Part shown: in pieces, positions 42,180 through 51,147 of the stretch
How positions within the stretch are numbered: position 1 is the stretch's first letter
Layout: the number at the start of each line of letters is the position of its first letter
Assembly: GCA_037718865.1 (NCBI GenBank)
Contig: JBBJMP010000006.1
Span: 124,001-188,000 of the forward strand
Direction of reading: 5' to 3'
From: JADCRZ01 sp037718865
Lineage (GTDB): Bacteria > Bacteroidota > Bacteroidia > Chitinophagales > Chitinophagaceae
Length of the DNA stretch: 64,000 bases
Made by a program: the position numbers and the translations under genes
The notes under the pieces: generated by a model
The model's input: the letters and a program-made list of their open reading frames with translations, nothing else
The model's database searches: none
What the model was told of the DNA's origin: nothing

Positions 42180-42187
42180 TAAATTTG
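42180..42187 (+). promoter_or_regulatory. Candidate -7 box for dusB
   Basis: TAAATTTG matches TAnnTTTG exactly and ends 29 bp before the TTG start at 42217, which suits a leader of about 23 nt and supports that unusual start. Confidence 0.45.
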
Positions 42188-42216
42188 CCACTCGAAAAGT
42201 TTTTAAATAACACACA

Positions 42217-43254
42217 TTGATTAAGATCGGCAATATACGACTTCCTGAATTTCCATTATTGCTGGCACCCATGGAAGATGTCAGCGACCCACCTTTCCGC
42301 TCCGTTTGCAAGGATAATGGTGCTGACCTGATGTACACCGAATTTATTTCTTCCGAAGGTTTGATCCGGCATGCTATCAAGAGTCGTCAAAAGCTGGACA
42401 TATTTGAGTATGAAAGGCCGGTGGGCATACAAATTTTCGGAGGGGATGAAGAAAGTTTGTCTATGGCAGCTAAAATAGTGGATGTTACCAATCCGGACCT
42501 GCTGGATATCAACTTTGGTTGTCCCGTAAAAAAAGTGGCTTGCAAGGGTGCAGGTGCAGGAGTTCTTAAAGATGTTCCTTTAATGATTCGTTTAACCGAA
42601 GCTGTTATTAAGAGCACAAAACTTCCGGTAACCGTAAAGACGAGGCTCGGCTGGGATGATTCCACAAAAAACATTGAGGAAGTGGCCGAACGTTTGCAGG
42701 ATGCCGGCATTAAAGCTTTAAGTATACACGGGCGTACACGCACACAGATGTATAAAGGAGAGGCAGACTGGACATTAATCGGAAAAATTAAAAACAATCC
42801 CCGCATCACAATCCCTGTTTTTGGAAACGGAGATATTGATTCTCCTGAAAAAGCGTGGGAATACAAAAATCGCTACGGAGTCGATGGCATTATGGTCGGC
42901 CGGGCGGCTATTGGCTACCCATGGATATTCAATGAGATTAAACACTATTTGAGAACACGGGAATATTTACCCCCTCCGTCACTGGAAGAAAGGGTTAACG
43001 TATGCAAAAAGCACCTGCATCAATCCCTGACCTGGAAAGGTCCTGTTACCGGCATTCATGAGATGCGCCGACATTACTCAAATTACTTGAAAGGGCTTCC
43101 AAACATCAAAGATTACCGCAATAAATTGGTGACTTTACATTGCCCCGGAGAAATAAACGGAGTATTGGATGAAATCATTACTCATTATGCCGGTTACGAA
43201 TTTGAAAAGACAGCTATTGTGCTGGAGAACTATCATCAGAAATGTGCTGTGTAA
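42217..43254 (+). CDS. dusB: tRNA-dihydrouridine synthase
   Basis: A 345-residue FMN enzyme that reduces uridines in tRNA D-loops. The N-terminal IGNIRLPEFPLLLAPMEDVSD, the catalytic Cys in NFGCPVKKVACKGAGAG, KTRLGW and SIHGRTRTQMYKG are characteristic of the DusB branch. The coding start is TTG at 42217: an in-frame TAA lies at 42208 and the first in-frame ATG would remove the FMN-binding first strand. An upstream promoter box supports this start. Convergent with pheS. Confidence 0.94.
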   Translation: MIKIGNIRLPEFPLLLAPMEDVSDPPFRSVCKDNGADLMYTEFISSEGLIRHAIKSRQKLDIFEYERPVGIQIFGGDEESLSMAAKIVDVTNPDLLDINFGCPVKKVACKGAGAGVLKDVPLMIRLTEAVIKSTKLPVTVKTRLGWDDSTKNIEEVAERLQDAGIKALSIHGRTRTQMYKGEADWTLIGKIKNNPRITIPVFGNGDIDSPEKAWEYKNRYGVDGIMVGRAAIGYPWIFNEIKHYLRTREYLPPPSLEERVNVCKKHLHQSLTWKGPVTGIHEMRRHYSNYLKGLPNIKDYRNKLVTLHCPGEINGVLDEIITHYAGYEFEKTAIVLENYHQKCAV

Positions 43255-43266
43255 ATTTCCCAGAGA

Positions 43267-43405
43267 TCTGGCCTCGTGCCGGGCATAGGTATGACGCACT
43301 CTTTATAAGAAGATTCAGGTTTGCAAGAGGCACGAGTACGCAGCAGCACAAGGCCAGGCGGCATACTCGCGCCAGGCCCTGGTTGGTGAAAACACCAACC
43401 ACTGG
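43267..43405. repeat. Structured GC-rich spacer between dusB and pheS
   Basis: The 177-bp convergent spacer holds several pairings: CTCGTGCC (43272-43279) with GGCACGAG (43329-43336), and a 9-bp stem TGGTTGGTG/CACCAACCA with an AAAA loop at 43380-43401, flanked by two GCCAGGC words. It has no coding potential and is richer in GC than its surroundings. It could be a repeat element with copies elsewhere, but only one is present here, or a bidirectional transcript end. Confidence 0.5.
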
Positions 43406-43431
43406 CAACGGCATAGCAAGTAGCCATGCAC

Positions 43432-44466
43432 CTAAATCGCCGGGATAAACTGCTTTAGAAACCGCACATCATTTTCACTGAAAAGACGAAGGTCGTTAAT
43501 CTGGTACTTCAACATAGCAGGGCGCTCGATACCCATGCCGAAGGCAAATCCTGTATATCTATTACTATCGATACCACAATTCTCAAGTAAAGCAGGATGC
43601 ACCATACCACAGCCAAGTATCTCTACCCAGCCGGTCTGCTTGCATATATTGCACCCGCTTCCGCCGCAGATTAAGCAACTGATGTCCATTTCTGCACTTG
43701 GCTCAGTGAACGGAAAAAAGGAAGGCCGAATCCTGATCTTGACATCATGCCCAAACATTTCCTGCACAAAAAAATACAGCGTTTGTTTAAGGTCTGCAAA
43801 AGATACCTCCTCATTTATATACAAACCTTCTACCTGGTGAAAAAAGCAATGTGCCCTTGCACTGATGGTTTCATTACGGTATACCCGGCCCGGGCATATA
43901 ATACGGATAGGAAGTTTGCCTTTTTCCATCTCACGAACCTGAACATTAGAAGTATGCGTCCGCAGTACCCAGTCGGGATGCTGATTGATGTAAAACGTAT
44001 CCTGCATGTCACGGGCGGGATGATTTTCAGGCATGTTCAGGGCGGTAAAGTTGTGCCAGTCGTCTTCGATCTCCGGACCTTCGGCAACGGCAAAACCAAG
44101 GCGCTGAAAAATGCTGACTATTTCATTACGGACAAGGCTGATAGGATGCCTTGAACCTAACGGTAACGCAATTCCCGGCAGGGTAAGATCTGCTTCTTTT
44201 GATAAGGCAGGTTGCCCGTTGAGCGCAACAGCCGATGTCAATGCTTCGTATTTAAACTCAGCGAATTGCTTAAAATCATTGAGGATCTGTCCGACTTCTT
44301 TTTTGCGTTCCCCCGGCACATGTTTTATTTCAGCCATAACCTGTTTCACCAGGCCCTTAGTACCCAGCCATTTAATTCTGAACGCCTCTACGGACTCCGC
44401 CTCACTTGCCTCAAAGGATCTGATATCGTTCTTGTAGTCTTCAATTTGTTGCAGCAATTGTTCCAT
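43432..44466 (-). CDS. pheS: Phenylalanyl-tRNA synthetase alpha subunit
   Basis: A 344-residue class II aminoacyl-tRNA synthetase subunit. The N-terminal coiled-coil arm (about 1-85) is followed by motif 1 (HPISLVRNEIVSIFQRLGF), motif 2 (RTHTSNVQVREME and IRIICPGRVYRNE) and motif 3 (GFAFGMGIERPAMLKY). Length is normal. pheT, often adjacent, is not here; the gene stands alone between convergent dusB and a divergent 548-aa protein gene. Confidence 0.97.
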   Translation of the reverse strand: MEQLLQQIEDYKNDIRSFEASEAESVEAFRIKWLGTKGLVKQVMAEIKHVPGERKKEVGQILNDFKQFAEFKYEALTSAVALNGQPALSKEADLTLPGIALPLGSRHPISLVRNEIVSIFQRLGFAVAEGPEIEDDWHNFTALNMPENHPARDMQDTFYINQHPDWVLRTHTSNVQVREMEKGKLPIRIICPGRVYRNETISARAHCFFHQVEGLYINEEVSFADLKQTLYFFVQEMFGHDVKIRIRPSFFPFTEPSAEMDISCLICGGSGCNICKQTGWVEILGCGMVHPALLENCGIDSNRYTGFAFGMGIERPAMLKYQINDLRLFSENDVRFLKQFIPAI

Positions 44467-44598
44467 GATGCGAAGATAATAAAAGGCAGGTTGACAATTG
44501 TCAGTGGTGTAATTACCGAATGGCCTGCAGTGCAGCTGATATTTTAAAACAGGTACGGCTTAGCAACCGTAATGCCATAAAAATAACCTAATTGGGGT

Positions 44599-44630
44599 AT
44601 TGCATCTTACTGAATGAGTAATTACATTTG
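44599..44630 (+). promoter_or_regulatory. Promoter of the 548-aa protein gene
   Basis: ATTG (44599-44602) and TACATTTG (44623-44630) are separated by 20 bp and match the Bacteroidetes -33/-7 pattern with one mismatch in total. It is the best two-box promoter in the window. The predicted leader of about 170 nt contains a small hairpin, ATCACCTT with its complement near 44678-44706, and otherwise no ORF. The rest of the 342-bp spacer to pheS shows nothing else. Confidence 0.6.
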
Positions 44631-44808
44631 ACTCCCTATTTGATATAAGTGTTTAGCATTGTCACTTTATACAAGTATCACCTTATATTAACCCGTAAAG
44701 GTGATTCTTCAAAGATTTGTTTTCAGTAGTCAGCACATCGTTTTTTACTCCGCCCTTATTTTAAGCCCTTATGTTAATCCCTTTTATTTATAATCTAAAC
44801 TATCATTT

Positions 44809-46455
44809 ATGGCAAAAAGTAAGAAAGAAACAAATCTCAATCTCCATGATCAGGCGTTTTCGGGAGGTTCAACCGTAACACTGCAACCCGCTTCATTCGA
44901 TCCTGTTACAGTTACCCCGGAAATGTTAAGTACCATGATAAATTCAGACGTAAAAAAGCCGTCATGGAAATTGAATAAATACCCGGTGGATCTGGCAACT
45001 TTTCGCGAAATGCAAAAGGCAGCCGAACAGCCTGACGAATCTACCGGTATGTCGCTTGAATCAGCGGATGGAGCGGCATCAGATACCGACCAGGAATTAG
45101 CTTTTGAAGCTGTTGAATTGCCCGAAGATGGAGATTTCGGACCAGATTCTCCTGCCGCACTTGCTCCACCTGTAAACTGTAGTTTTGAAGCCATTCCTTC
45201 TACCGGATGGATACCACCCGATTGCGTGTGCGCTGCAGGGCCAAGTCACATCGTTGTTGCCGTAAATTCGGAATTCAGGATATACAACAAAACGGGCGGA
45301 TTTTTACGGAGAACACCGGCAGGTACTTTCTTTTCGCCCGCTTTGCCAAATAATCCGAATGTAAAAGTCTTTGATCCGCGGATTGTTTATGACGATTATA
45401 GCAATAGGTTTTTAATGATCTATGCCGCTACGCAAAGCGCCCCCGCAAGGTCCTGGTGCCTGGTGGCCGTTTCAAAAACTTCCGATCCCATGGGTGCCTG
45501 GTGGCTTTATGCTTTGGATGCAGCCGTAGACGGAAGCACGGTTACAACCAATTGGATGGATTATCCCATGCTTGGCTTTGACCCGAATGCGGTGTATATC
45601 GGGATGAATCAGTTTAAAGTAGGAGGAGGTTTTCAATACGCAAAACTTCGAATTCTAAACAAGACAGAACTATATGCCGGTTTGCCGGTAAGATGGTGGG
45701 ATTTCTGGAACCTTAAAAACCCGGATGGATCAGGAGCATTTACAGTTCAGCCCTGCTGCCATTACCGCGGAGTAGGTGCAGGAAGTGCTTATCTTATCAA
45801 TGCCATATGGCCAGCCAGTAACAAACTTACCCTCTGGACCTTGGCTAATCCGCTGGCTCATTGGAGCGGTGGTGCGCCTACTCTCTCAAAGGTCAGCGTA
45901 AATTGCCGGGCTTATGATTTACCCCCACAGGCCAAGCAGAGTGGAACCACCACTACGATCAATACCAATGATTCACGCCTGTTGAATGCCATCTACCAGA
46001 ACTCCGGCGGTGTACAAAGGATCTGGACGGCACATACAGCGAAAATTTCATGGTCAGGTGATGCTGAAGCAAGAAGCGCCGTTCAGTGGTATGAAATAGA
46101 TGTGCCTACCAAAGCTGTCATTCAGCAGAACGGTTATGGCCAGTCTGGTACTTACTATTTCTTCCCTGCCATACAAACCGATGTCAGAAGAAACGCCTAT
46201 ATCGTATTCGGGCGCTCATCGGCCAGTGAATTCGCTAATCTTCGCATAACCGGACGAAAGGTAACAGGCCCGTTAAATGACATGGAAAACAGCGCTTTAA
46301 TTAAAGCCGGCGAAAGTGCGCACACTTCGGGACGTTACGGGGATTATTTCGGAATAGGCCGTGATGGAGCCGATGCCAATCGTATTGTGGGTGTAGGTGA
46401 ATATGCTGAAAGCAGTGGTAATTGGGGAACCTGGGTTTTTTGTTCTAAATATTAA
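44809..46455 (+). CDS. Hypothetical 548-aa propeller-like protein
   Basis: I do not recognise a named family. There is no signal peptide or membrane helix: it starts MAKSKKETNLNLHDQAF. The first 125 residues are acidic and low-complexity. From about residue 130 the text is of repeated beta-strand type with motifs such as CVCAAGPSHIVVAVNSEFRI, KVFDPRIVYDDYSNRFLMIY and WMDYPMLGFDPNAVYIGMNQ, like beta-propellers in proteins of unknown function from diverse bacteria. Paired cysteines (CVC, CC) would suit an extracellular setting, which is odd without a signal. It has its own promoter and terminator. Confidence 0.7.
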   Translation: MAKSKKETNLNLHDQAFSGGSTVTLQPASFDPVTVTPEMLSTMINSDVKKPSWKLNKYPVDLATFREMQKAAEQPDESTGMSLESADGAASDTDQELAFEAVELPEDGDFGPDSPAALAPPVNCSFEAIPSTGWIPPDCVCAAGPSHIVVAVNSEFRIYNKTGGFLRRTPAGTFFSPALPNNPNVKVFDPRIVYDDYSNRFLMIYAATQSAPARSWCLVAVSKTSDPMGAWWLYALDAAVDGSTVTTNWMDYPMLGFDPNAVYIGMNQFKVGGGFQYAKLRILNKTELYAGLPVRWWDFWNLKNPDGSGAFTVQPCCHYRGVGAGSAYLINAIWPASNKLTLWTLANPLAHWSGGAPTLSKVSVNCRAYDLPPQAKQSGTTTTINTNDSRLLNAIYQNSGGVQRIWTAHTAKISWSGDAEARSAVQWYEIDVPTKAVIQQNGYGQSGTYYFFPAIQTDVRRNAYIVFGRSSASEFANLRITGRKVTGPLNDMENSALIKAGESAHTSGRYGDYFGIGRDGADANRIVGVGEYAESSGNWGTWVFCSKY

Positions 46456-46458
46456 TGC

Positions 46459-46495
46459 AAAAGCTGCCTCAGGCTATAGCCTGAGGCAGCTTTTT
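46459..46495 (+). terminator. Strong intrinsic terminator
   Basis: A 16-bp perfect stem (46459-46474 with 46479-46494) around a TATA loop, starting AAAAGCTGCCTCAGGC and closing in TTTTT. It lies 4 bp after the stop codon of the 548-aa gene and closes that transcription unit. The A-run on the other side would let it act in both directions. Confidence 0.9.
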
Positions 46496-46512
46496 ATCTA
46501 TTGAATCCGGTT

Positions 46513-47211
46513 ATGGAAGTCATAGTAGCCATATTGATATTTGTTTCCTTCCTCGTTTCTGCCTCCTGCGGAATGGGCGGATCTTTAATATTGATCCCTG
46601 CCCTTACGTTATTGTTTGGCATTAAGGAAAGCATTATCATTTCATCCATCCTGCTTGGCTTAAATAACCTGGTAAAAGTGATCTTTTTCCGCCAATACAT
46701 TCGTTTCAGGCCCATACTATGGATCATGCTTTTCATTTTTGCCGGCGCCGGCATCGGTGCTGTTCTGCTGTTAAGTATCAATGAAAAGGTTGTAGCTGTT
46801 ATTCTGTTGGTTCACGTTATTTTTTCTTTCTTTTTTCAGAGAAACCAGCATTATGAAATACGTAAGAAGATAAGCTGGCTGATTGCTTTTACCGCTGGTT
46901 TGTTTTCCGGAATCGCAGGAACTTCCGGACCATTAAAAGGCATTGCTTTGAAATGTAATGTTTTTGAGAAGTTGGAATTAGTTGCGGCGGCATCCATTAT
47001 TTCGCTGGTAAGCGATAGCACAAAATCGATTATCTATTTAACCCGTTATTCACCTGAAAAATTTCCTACTGAAATTTTGCTGTTTAGCATTATTGTCATG
47101 CCAATAGCTACTGGACTGGGCAAAAAATTAAACCAGCGGTTAAGTCAAACCGCTTATGATGCGTTGTTTTACTGTGTACTTTCGGGTTATGTTGTCCGGT
47201 TATTCCTTTAA
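46513..47211 (+). CDS. TauE/SafE family sulfite exporter-like permease
   Basis: A 232-residue polytopic membrane protein of the TauE/SafE family, with about seven or eight hydrophobic helices arranged in two halves. The first half contains the conserved CGMGGSLILIPALTLLFG segment, the second FSGIAGTSGPLKGIAL. Members export sulfite, sulfoacetate or related anions; the substrate here is unknown. A TTG at 46501 is also in frame but lies next to the preceding terminator, so ATG 46513 is preferred. Its stop overlaps the end of the small convergent gene by 4 bp. Confidence 0.87.
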   Translation: MEVIVAILIFVSFLVSASCGMGGSLILIPALTLLFGIKESIIISSILLGLNNLVKVIFFRQYIRFRPILWIMLFIFAGAGIGAVLLLSINEKVVAVILLVHVIFSFFFQRNQHYEIRKKISWLIAFTAGLFSGIAGTSGPLKGIALKCNVFEKLELVAAASIISLVSDSTKSIIYLTRYSPEKFPTEILLFSIIVMPIATGLGKKLNQRLSQTAYDALFYCVLSGYVVRLFL

Positions 47212-47402
47212 CGATCCAGTTTTCTGGCTTTTTCCTTTAAAGCATTCATTTCCTCATTACTTACAGGCATCCCGATTCCTATTTCTTTGTGCTCCGTGAT
47301 TCGTTGAGGGGCGTCTTCATGTTTGGGTTTAGCTGATTTAGCAGGCACTACGGATTTACTGCCGCCCTTACCGGTTGACTTTTTTTTATCCTTATTGGGC
47401 AT
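47208..47402 (-). CDS. Small basic hypothetical protein
   Basis: A 64-residue lysine-rich protein (MPNKDKKKSTGKGG at the start, a Pro/Ala/Lys-rich middle, and a more structured tail with MPVSNEEMNALKEKARKL). The tail motif and the conserved-looking HEDAPQRITEHKE suggest a genuine small gene rather than a chance frame. Possibly nucleic-acid-binding or a disordered cytoplasmic protein; no function can be assigned. It ends 4 bp inside the end of the TauE-like gene and lies 44 bp downstream of the ispG stop on the same strand. Confidence 0.6.
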   Translation of the reverse strand: MPNKDKKKSTGKGGSKSVVPAKSAKPKHEDAPQRITEHKEIGIGMPVSNEEMNALKEKARKLDR

Positions 47403-47446
47403 GACTCAATTTTCTGTATCAAAAGCAATACTTATGCCAGTATGGG

Positions 47447-49423
47447 CTAGCCGGGAGGCACCCAACTGCCACTGTCCTTAATGAGATTGATGAGTTCATC
47501 CACAGCAACGTCACTATCCACAGATCGTTTAATAACTTCTTTTCCCCGATACAGAGTGATTCTTCCAGGTCCGCTGCCCACATAGCCGAAATCAGCATCG
47601 GCCATCTCCCCCGGCCCATTGACTATACATCCCATTATCGCAATCTTAATTCCTTTAAGATGATTGGTTACCGACCGGATCTTTGCGGTGGTTTCCTGCA
47701 AGTCAAACAATGTTCTTCCGCAACTAGGACAACTAATGTATTCGGTTTTTGATATCCTGGTTCGGGTGGCCTGGAGAATGGAAAAGGACGTATTATTTAA
47801 AAACTGAAAATTATTATCTGCCTGCAGGTAGGTTCTGCCGCTTACTTTATAATTTTTTATAAGTGAAGGGTCGTTCATTAGCCAGATTCCGTCTCCCATG
47901 CCATCAAGCAGTAATGCCCCTGCATTTATGGAGAACTGTATCAGCTGCTCATCTATTGAAGTTGAGTTACTTTCTACCGCAAGTATTACTGGGCATTGCA
48001 GATGCCTGTTCATTAATTCGGACATAAAATAACGAACCGAAGGCATGGCGTGTACATTGGAAGACCAAACACAGAAAACGACGGTTTGATCCGCACGGAC
48101 AGTTTCCAGTATAGTGAAAGCATCTTCGCTATCGGCATCGACAGAAACAAAATTTAGCTTGCCCGACCGCTCTGTAGCTTGCAGGTATTCCTTTCCCTGG
48201 AACAACGGAAAATGAAAATCCCGGTCTCCTGCCTTTAGCCACGTTTTATGATCGCAAATGATTTTCAGGGTTCCTGGTACGGCAAACCCGATGGTCTTGT
48301 CAGCTGTATAAATATAATCCGCGGCTGCGTCGGCAATGGCCCATTTATCAAGTGATTCGTGATAAGTATATCCTACCGAAGTCAGATCAGCCGGAAGGAC
48401 GGGCCCCGATAGCATGAAATCGGCTACAACCACCGGTGCAAATCTGCCGCCAATGTTAGAAACTGCATTGGCTGCCCTTCTTGCATACTCAAATGGGTTA
48501 TACGGGATTTTTATCATTTCAGGAACGGGTTGGTGATTTTGCCTTTCCTTATAACGGTTGACGAGGTCACGGCAAACCGGGATCTCAAATTCGGGATCCT
48601 CCGTCAGCGATACCCTGATCGTATCTCCGATACCGTCTTCAAGTAAACTGCCTATCCCAATGGCTGATTTTATTCTGCCGTCTTCACCGTCACCGGCCTC
48701 CGTTACACCTAAATGCAAAGGATAACATGCTGAAAATTCGTCCATCATTTTTTCCACGAGCAGGCGGTAGGCCTGCACCATCACAAGGGGGTTACTGGAT
48801 TTCATGCTCAGTACGATATTGTGGTAGCTTTCATCCCTGGCAATGCGCAAAAATTCCATAGCGCTTTCAACCATGCCCATCGGTGTGTCCCCGTACCGGC
48901 TCATGATTCGGTCACTTAGTGAACCATGATTGGTGCCGATCCGCATTGCCGTCCCGTATTGCTTACAGATCTTTATGAGGGGAGTGAACCTGGTGCGTAT
49001 CCGGTCTGTTTCTTCGAGGTATTCTGCATCACTATACTCAATAAATGCGAACTTTTTTTTATCCACGTAATTACCGGGGTTCACTCGAACCTTCTCCACG
49101 ATCCGGGCCGCGATTTCGGCAGCATTCGGGGTAAAATGAATATCCGCTACCAGCGGAACATGATAACCCCTGGCGTGCAATTCTTTTTTTATATTAAGCA
49201 GATTTTCTGCCTCTGTTTTGCTGGGAGCGGTAATGCGAACCAGCTCTGCTCCTGCCAGTATACACCTGATGGTCTGATCTACCGTTGCCAGGGTGTTCAT
49301 CGTATCCGTTGTTGTCATCGTCTGAACGCAAACCGGCCGGAAATTACCCAGCAAAAGGTCGCCGACCTTTACTTCGAGGGTCTTAAGACGTTTATAATTG
49401 GTAAGCGAGTTACAATATTGCAT
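47447..49423 (-). CDS. ispG: (E)-4-hydroxy-3-methylbut-2-enyl-diphosphate synthase
   Basis: A 658-residue iron-sulfur enzyme of the MEP isoprenoid pathway. It has the long, three-domain form known from plants, Chlamydiae and Bacteroidetes: an N-terminal TIM barrel (about 1-280; VQTMTTTDTMNTLATVDQ), an inserted domain (about 290-560) and the C-terminal reductase-like domain. The [4Fe-4S] ligands are in SCPSCGRTLFDL and the later IAIMGCIVNGPGEM. It lies downstream of batC on the same strand, the junction being filled by an octamer/heptamer word array ending 4 bp before its ATG. Confidence 0.96.
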   Translation of the reverse strand: MQYCNSLTNYKRLKTLEVKVGDLLLGNFRPVCVQTMTTTDTMNTLATVDQTIRCILAGAELVRITAPSKTEAENLLNIKKELHARGYHVPLVADIHFTPNAAEIAARIVEKVRVNPGNYVDKKKFAFIEYSDAEYLEETDRIRTRFTPLIKICKQYGTAMRIGTNHGSLSDRIMSRYGDTPMGMVESAMEFLRIARDESYHNIVLSMKSSNPLVMVQAYRLLVEKMMDEFSACYPLHLGVTEAGDGEDGRIKSAIGIGSLLEDGIGDTIRVSLTEDPEFEIPVCRDLVNRYKERQNHQPVPEMIKIPYNPFEYARRAANAVSNIGGRFAPVVVADFMLSGPVLPADLTSVGYTYHESLDKWAIADAAADYIYTADKTIGFAVPGTLKIICDHKTWLKAGDRDFHFPLFQGKEYLQATERSGKLNFVSVDADSEDAFTILETVRADQTVVFCVWSSNVHAMPSVRYFMSELMNRHLQCPVILAVESNSTSIDEQLIQFSINAGALLLDGMGDGIWLMNDPSLIKNYKVSGRTYLQADNNFQFLNNTSFSILQATRTRISKTEYISCPSCGRTLFDLQETTAKIRSVTNHLKGIKIAIMGCIVNGPGEMADADFGYVGSGPGRITLYRGKEVIKRSVDSDVAVDELINLIKDSGSWVPPG

Positions 49424-49486
49424 AGTGAAGTTCAGGGTTCAAAGTTCAAAGTTCGGAGTTTCCGTCGCACGTCCGCACATTAGTCT
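49424..49486 (-). repeat. Junction array between batC and ispG
   Basis: Read on the minus strand: the batC stop, six bases, the octamer words ATGTGCGGACGTGCGACG, then 7-bp words of the type TGAACTT/CGAACTT/TGAACCC (49462 to 49428), then the ispG ATG. Order, orientation and vocabulary equal those at 7375-7433 and 31544-31659. Confidence 0.8.
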
Positions 49487-50128
49487 TTACCAATCCTTTT
49501 CCTGCTGGTTTGGGGAAGCGTTTTTTGACTGCATTTTATTTTGCACCTCTTTTTCTTTTTGAGCCAGGGCCTTGAGAAGCTGTTCAACCTGTTTTTTGGT
49601 AAGTCTGCTTTGTTGCTGGGTGGGTTGTTGATCTTGCTTCTTTTTCCGATCCTCTTTTTTATCCTGGTTTTCTTTCTGCTGATCTTTTTGTTGCTGTTCC
49701 TGCTTCTTTTTTTCAAGCAGGGCTTTTTGCAGGTTCTCCCTTGCCTCCTGGTCGGCCGGATCAAGCTTTAAGGCATTCTTCCAGGCCTCGATGCTTTCCT
49801 GCAATTGTTGCTGCTTGCTGAAAGCAACGCCCTGGTTATAAAATGCTTTTTCTTTTACCGGCTTGTTATCCGTGTTTGCAATGGTGGCTTCATAAGAACT
49901 TAAAGCTTCTTTCAACTGGTTTGTGCGAAACCGGGCATTTCCTAAATTGTAGTTAGCCACATCGTTGTCCGGAGACTGTACGATCGCTTTTTTATACTCC
50001 TCTGCTGATTGCTGAAAATTGTTTTGCTTGTAAAGATTATTGCCCTTCCTGATGGAAGCGTTCTCCTGCTGGGCAGATGCAGTGGCGGTGATTAAAAAGC
50101 CTGTTATTACTGAGATCCAGGTTTTCAC
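49487..50128 (-). CDS. batC: BatC-like tetratricopeptide protein
   Basis: A 213-residue exported TPR protein. A signal peptide (VITGFLITATASAQQ) is followed by about three TPR motifs (NNLYKQNNFQQSAEEYKKAI; ANYNLGNARFRTNQLKEALS; FYNQGVAFSKQQQLQESIEA) and a C-terminal low-complexity stretch of about 60 residues rich in Gln and Lys, probably disordered or coiled. Its start overlaps the batB stop (ATGA), so the two are translationally coupled, as in other bat operons. It probably serves as the periplasmic scaffold of the Bat complex. Confidence 0.83.
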   Translation of the reverse strand: MKTWISVITGFLITATASAQQENASIRKGNNLYKQNNFQQSAEEYKKAIVQSPDNDVANYNLGNARFRTNQLKEALSSYEATIANTDNKPVKEKAFYNQGVAFSKQQQLQESIEAWKNALKLDPADQEARENLQKALLEKKKQEQQQKDQQKENQDKKEDRKKKQDQQPTQQQSRLTKKQVEQLLKALAQKEKEVQNKMQSKNASPNQQEKDW

Positions 50129-51123
50129 TTTACATTAAATTTACGTTCAGGTATACATAGTTCAACAAAGAGAAATAACAGGGCTGTCGCAAGAAACCAC
50201 TGAAAATAATTTTTGTAATTGATAAAAGACTGATCGCCCACTGCTGTTTGTTCGATTGTGTTCAATTGAGCAGTTATTTCGTCTACCGCTGTGTTGACGT
50301 CTTCAAGGTGAACATAGATGCCCTTGGTTTGATCGGCGAGCTGCTGCAGTTCCGCCTCATTTAATTTTGTAATGATGGCATTGCCCTGGGCATCTTTCCT
50401 TAGTTGATTAGTTGTTTTGTCATATAAAGGTACACCTTCAGGGGTGCCTATACCAACTGTATTTACCATCACCCCATTTTGAGAAAGCATTTGAGTCATC
50501 TTTAATGCCTCCGGGTCATGGTCTTCTCCGTCAGATATCAACACGATAGCTTTATATTTTCGTTCCTTGCTATTAAAAGCCGTATTGGAAACTCGCAACG
50601 CCTCACCGATCACCGTGCCCTGGCCAGGAACCGTTTCAGGATTTGCGTTCTGAATATACATCTTAGCAGCGGCATGATCCAAGGTGAGTGGCATTTGCAT
50701 GTAGGCCCTGCCTGCAAATAGAACTAGCCCGATACGGTTGTTCTGCATTTTATCAACCAGCCGGGTAACCAATTGCCTTGCTCTTTCAAGCCTGGATGGT
50801 TTGATATCGTCTGCAAGCATGCTTTTACTGACGTCCAAAGCGATAATTACATCGACGCCTACACGATTCACCTTTTCCATTTCGCCCGGCTTTTGCAGGT
50901 TCGCGGTTCCTGCAACCAGAAAGACCAGGCCAACCAGGGCTATTGCAAATTTGAAAATGAATTTTAACCTGGAATATCCTTTCATTAATTCTTTTACCAG
51001 GCGAGGATCACCAATCTTTTTAATCCTGCTCTTTTTCCATTGTAAAACTGCTATGAACAATACCAGCAGTACGGGAACCAAGGCCAGCGCCAGAAGATAT
51101 TCTATGTGTTGAAATTTAAGCAT
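50125..51123 (-). CDS. batB: BatB-type von Willebrand factor A protein
   Basis: A 332-residue inner-membrane protein. Two N-terminal helices (about 8-27 and 55-73) precede a vWA domain with an intact metal-ion-dependent adhesion site: DVSKS at 97-101, a Thr in the GTVIGEAL region and Asp in ISDGEDHD. A C-terminal helix (FQWFLATALLFLFVELCI) anchors the other end. BatA and BatB share this plan; position before batC favours BatB. batA, moxR and DUF58 genes expected upstream are replaced by a beta-lactamase gene. Confidence 0.87.
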   Translation of the reverse strand: MLKFQHIEYLLALALVPVLLVLFIAVLQWKKSRIKKIGDPRLVKELMKGYSRLKFIFKFAIALVGLVFLVAGTANLQKPGEMEKVNRVGVDVIIALDVSKSMLADDIKPSRLERARQLVTRLVDKMQNNRIGLVLFAGRAYMQMPLTLDHAAAKMYIQNANPETVPGQGTVIGEALRVSNTAFNSKERKYKAIVLISDGEDHDPEALKMTQMLSQNGVMVNTVGIGTPEGVPLYDKTTNQLRKDAQGNAIITKLNEAELQQLADQTKGIYVHLEDVNTAVDEITAQLNTIEQTAVGDQSFINYKNYFQWFLATALLFLFVELCIPERKFNVK

Positions 51124-51147
51124 ACAAACAAGACAAATTTGCTATGA

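Noticed and set aside
43214..43427. Two overlapping minus-strand frames of 63-66 codons in the dusB-pheS spacer
   Set aside because: Their composition reflects the GC-rich stems of the spacer, they overlap the dusB end, and they have no recognisable features.
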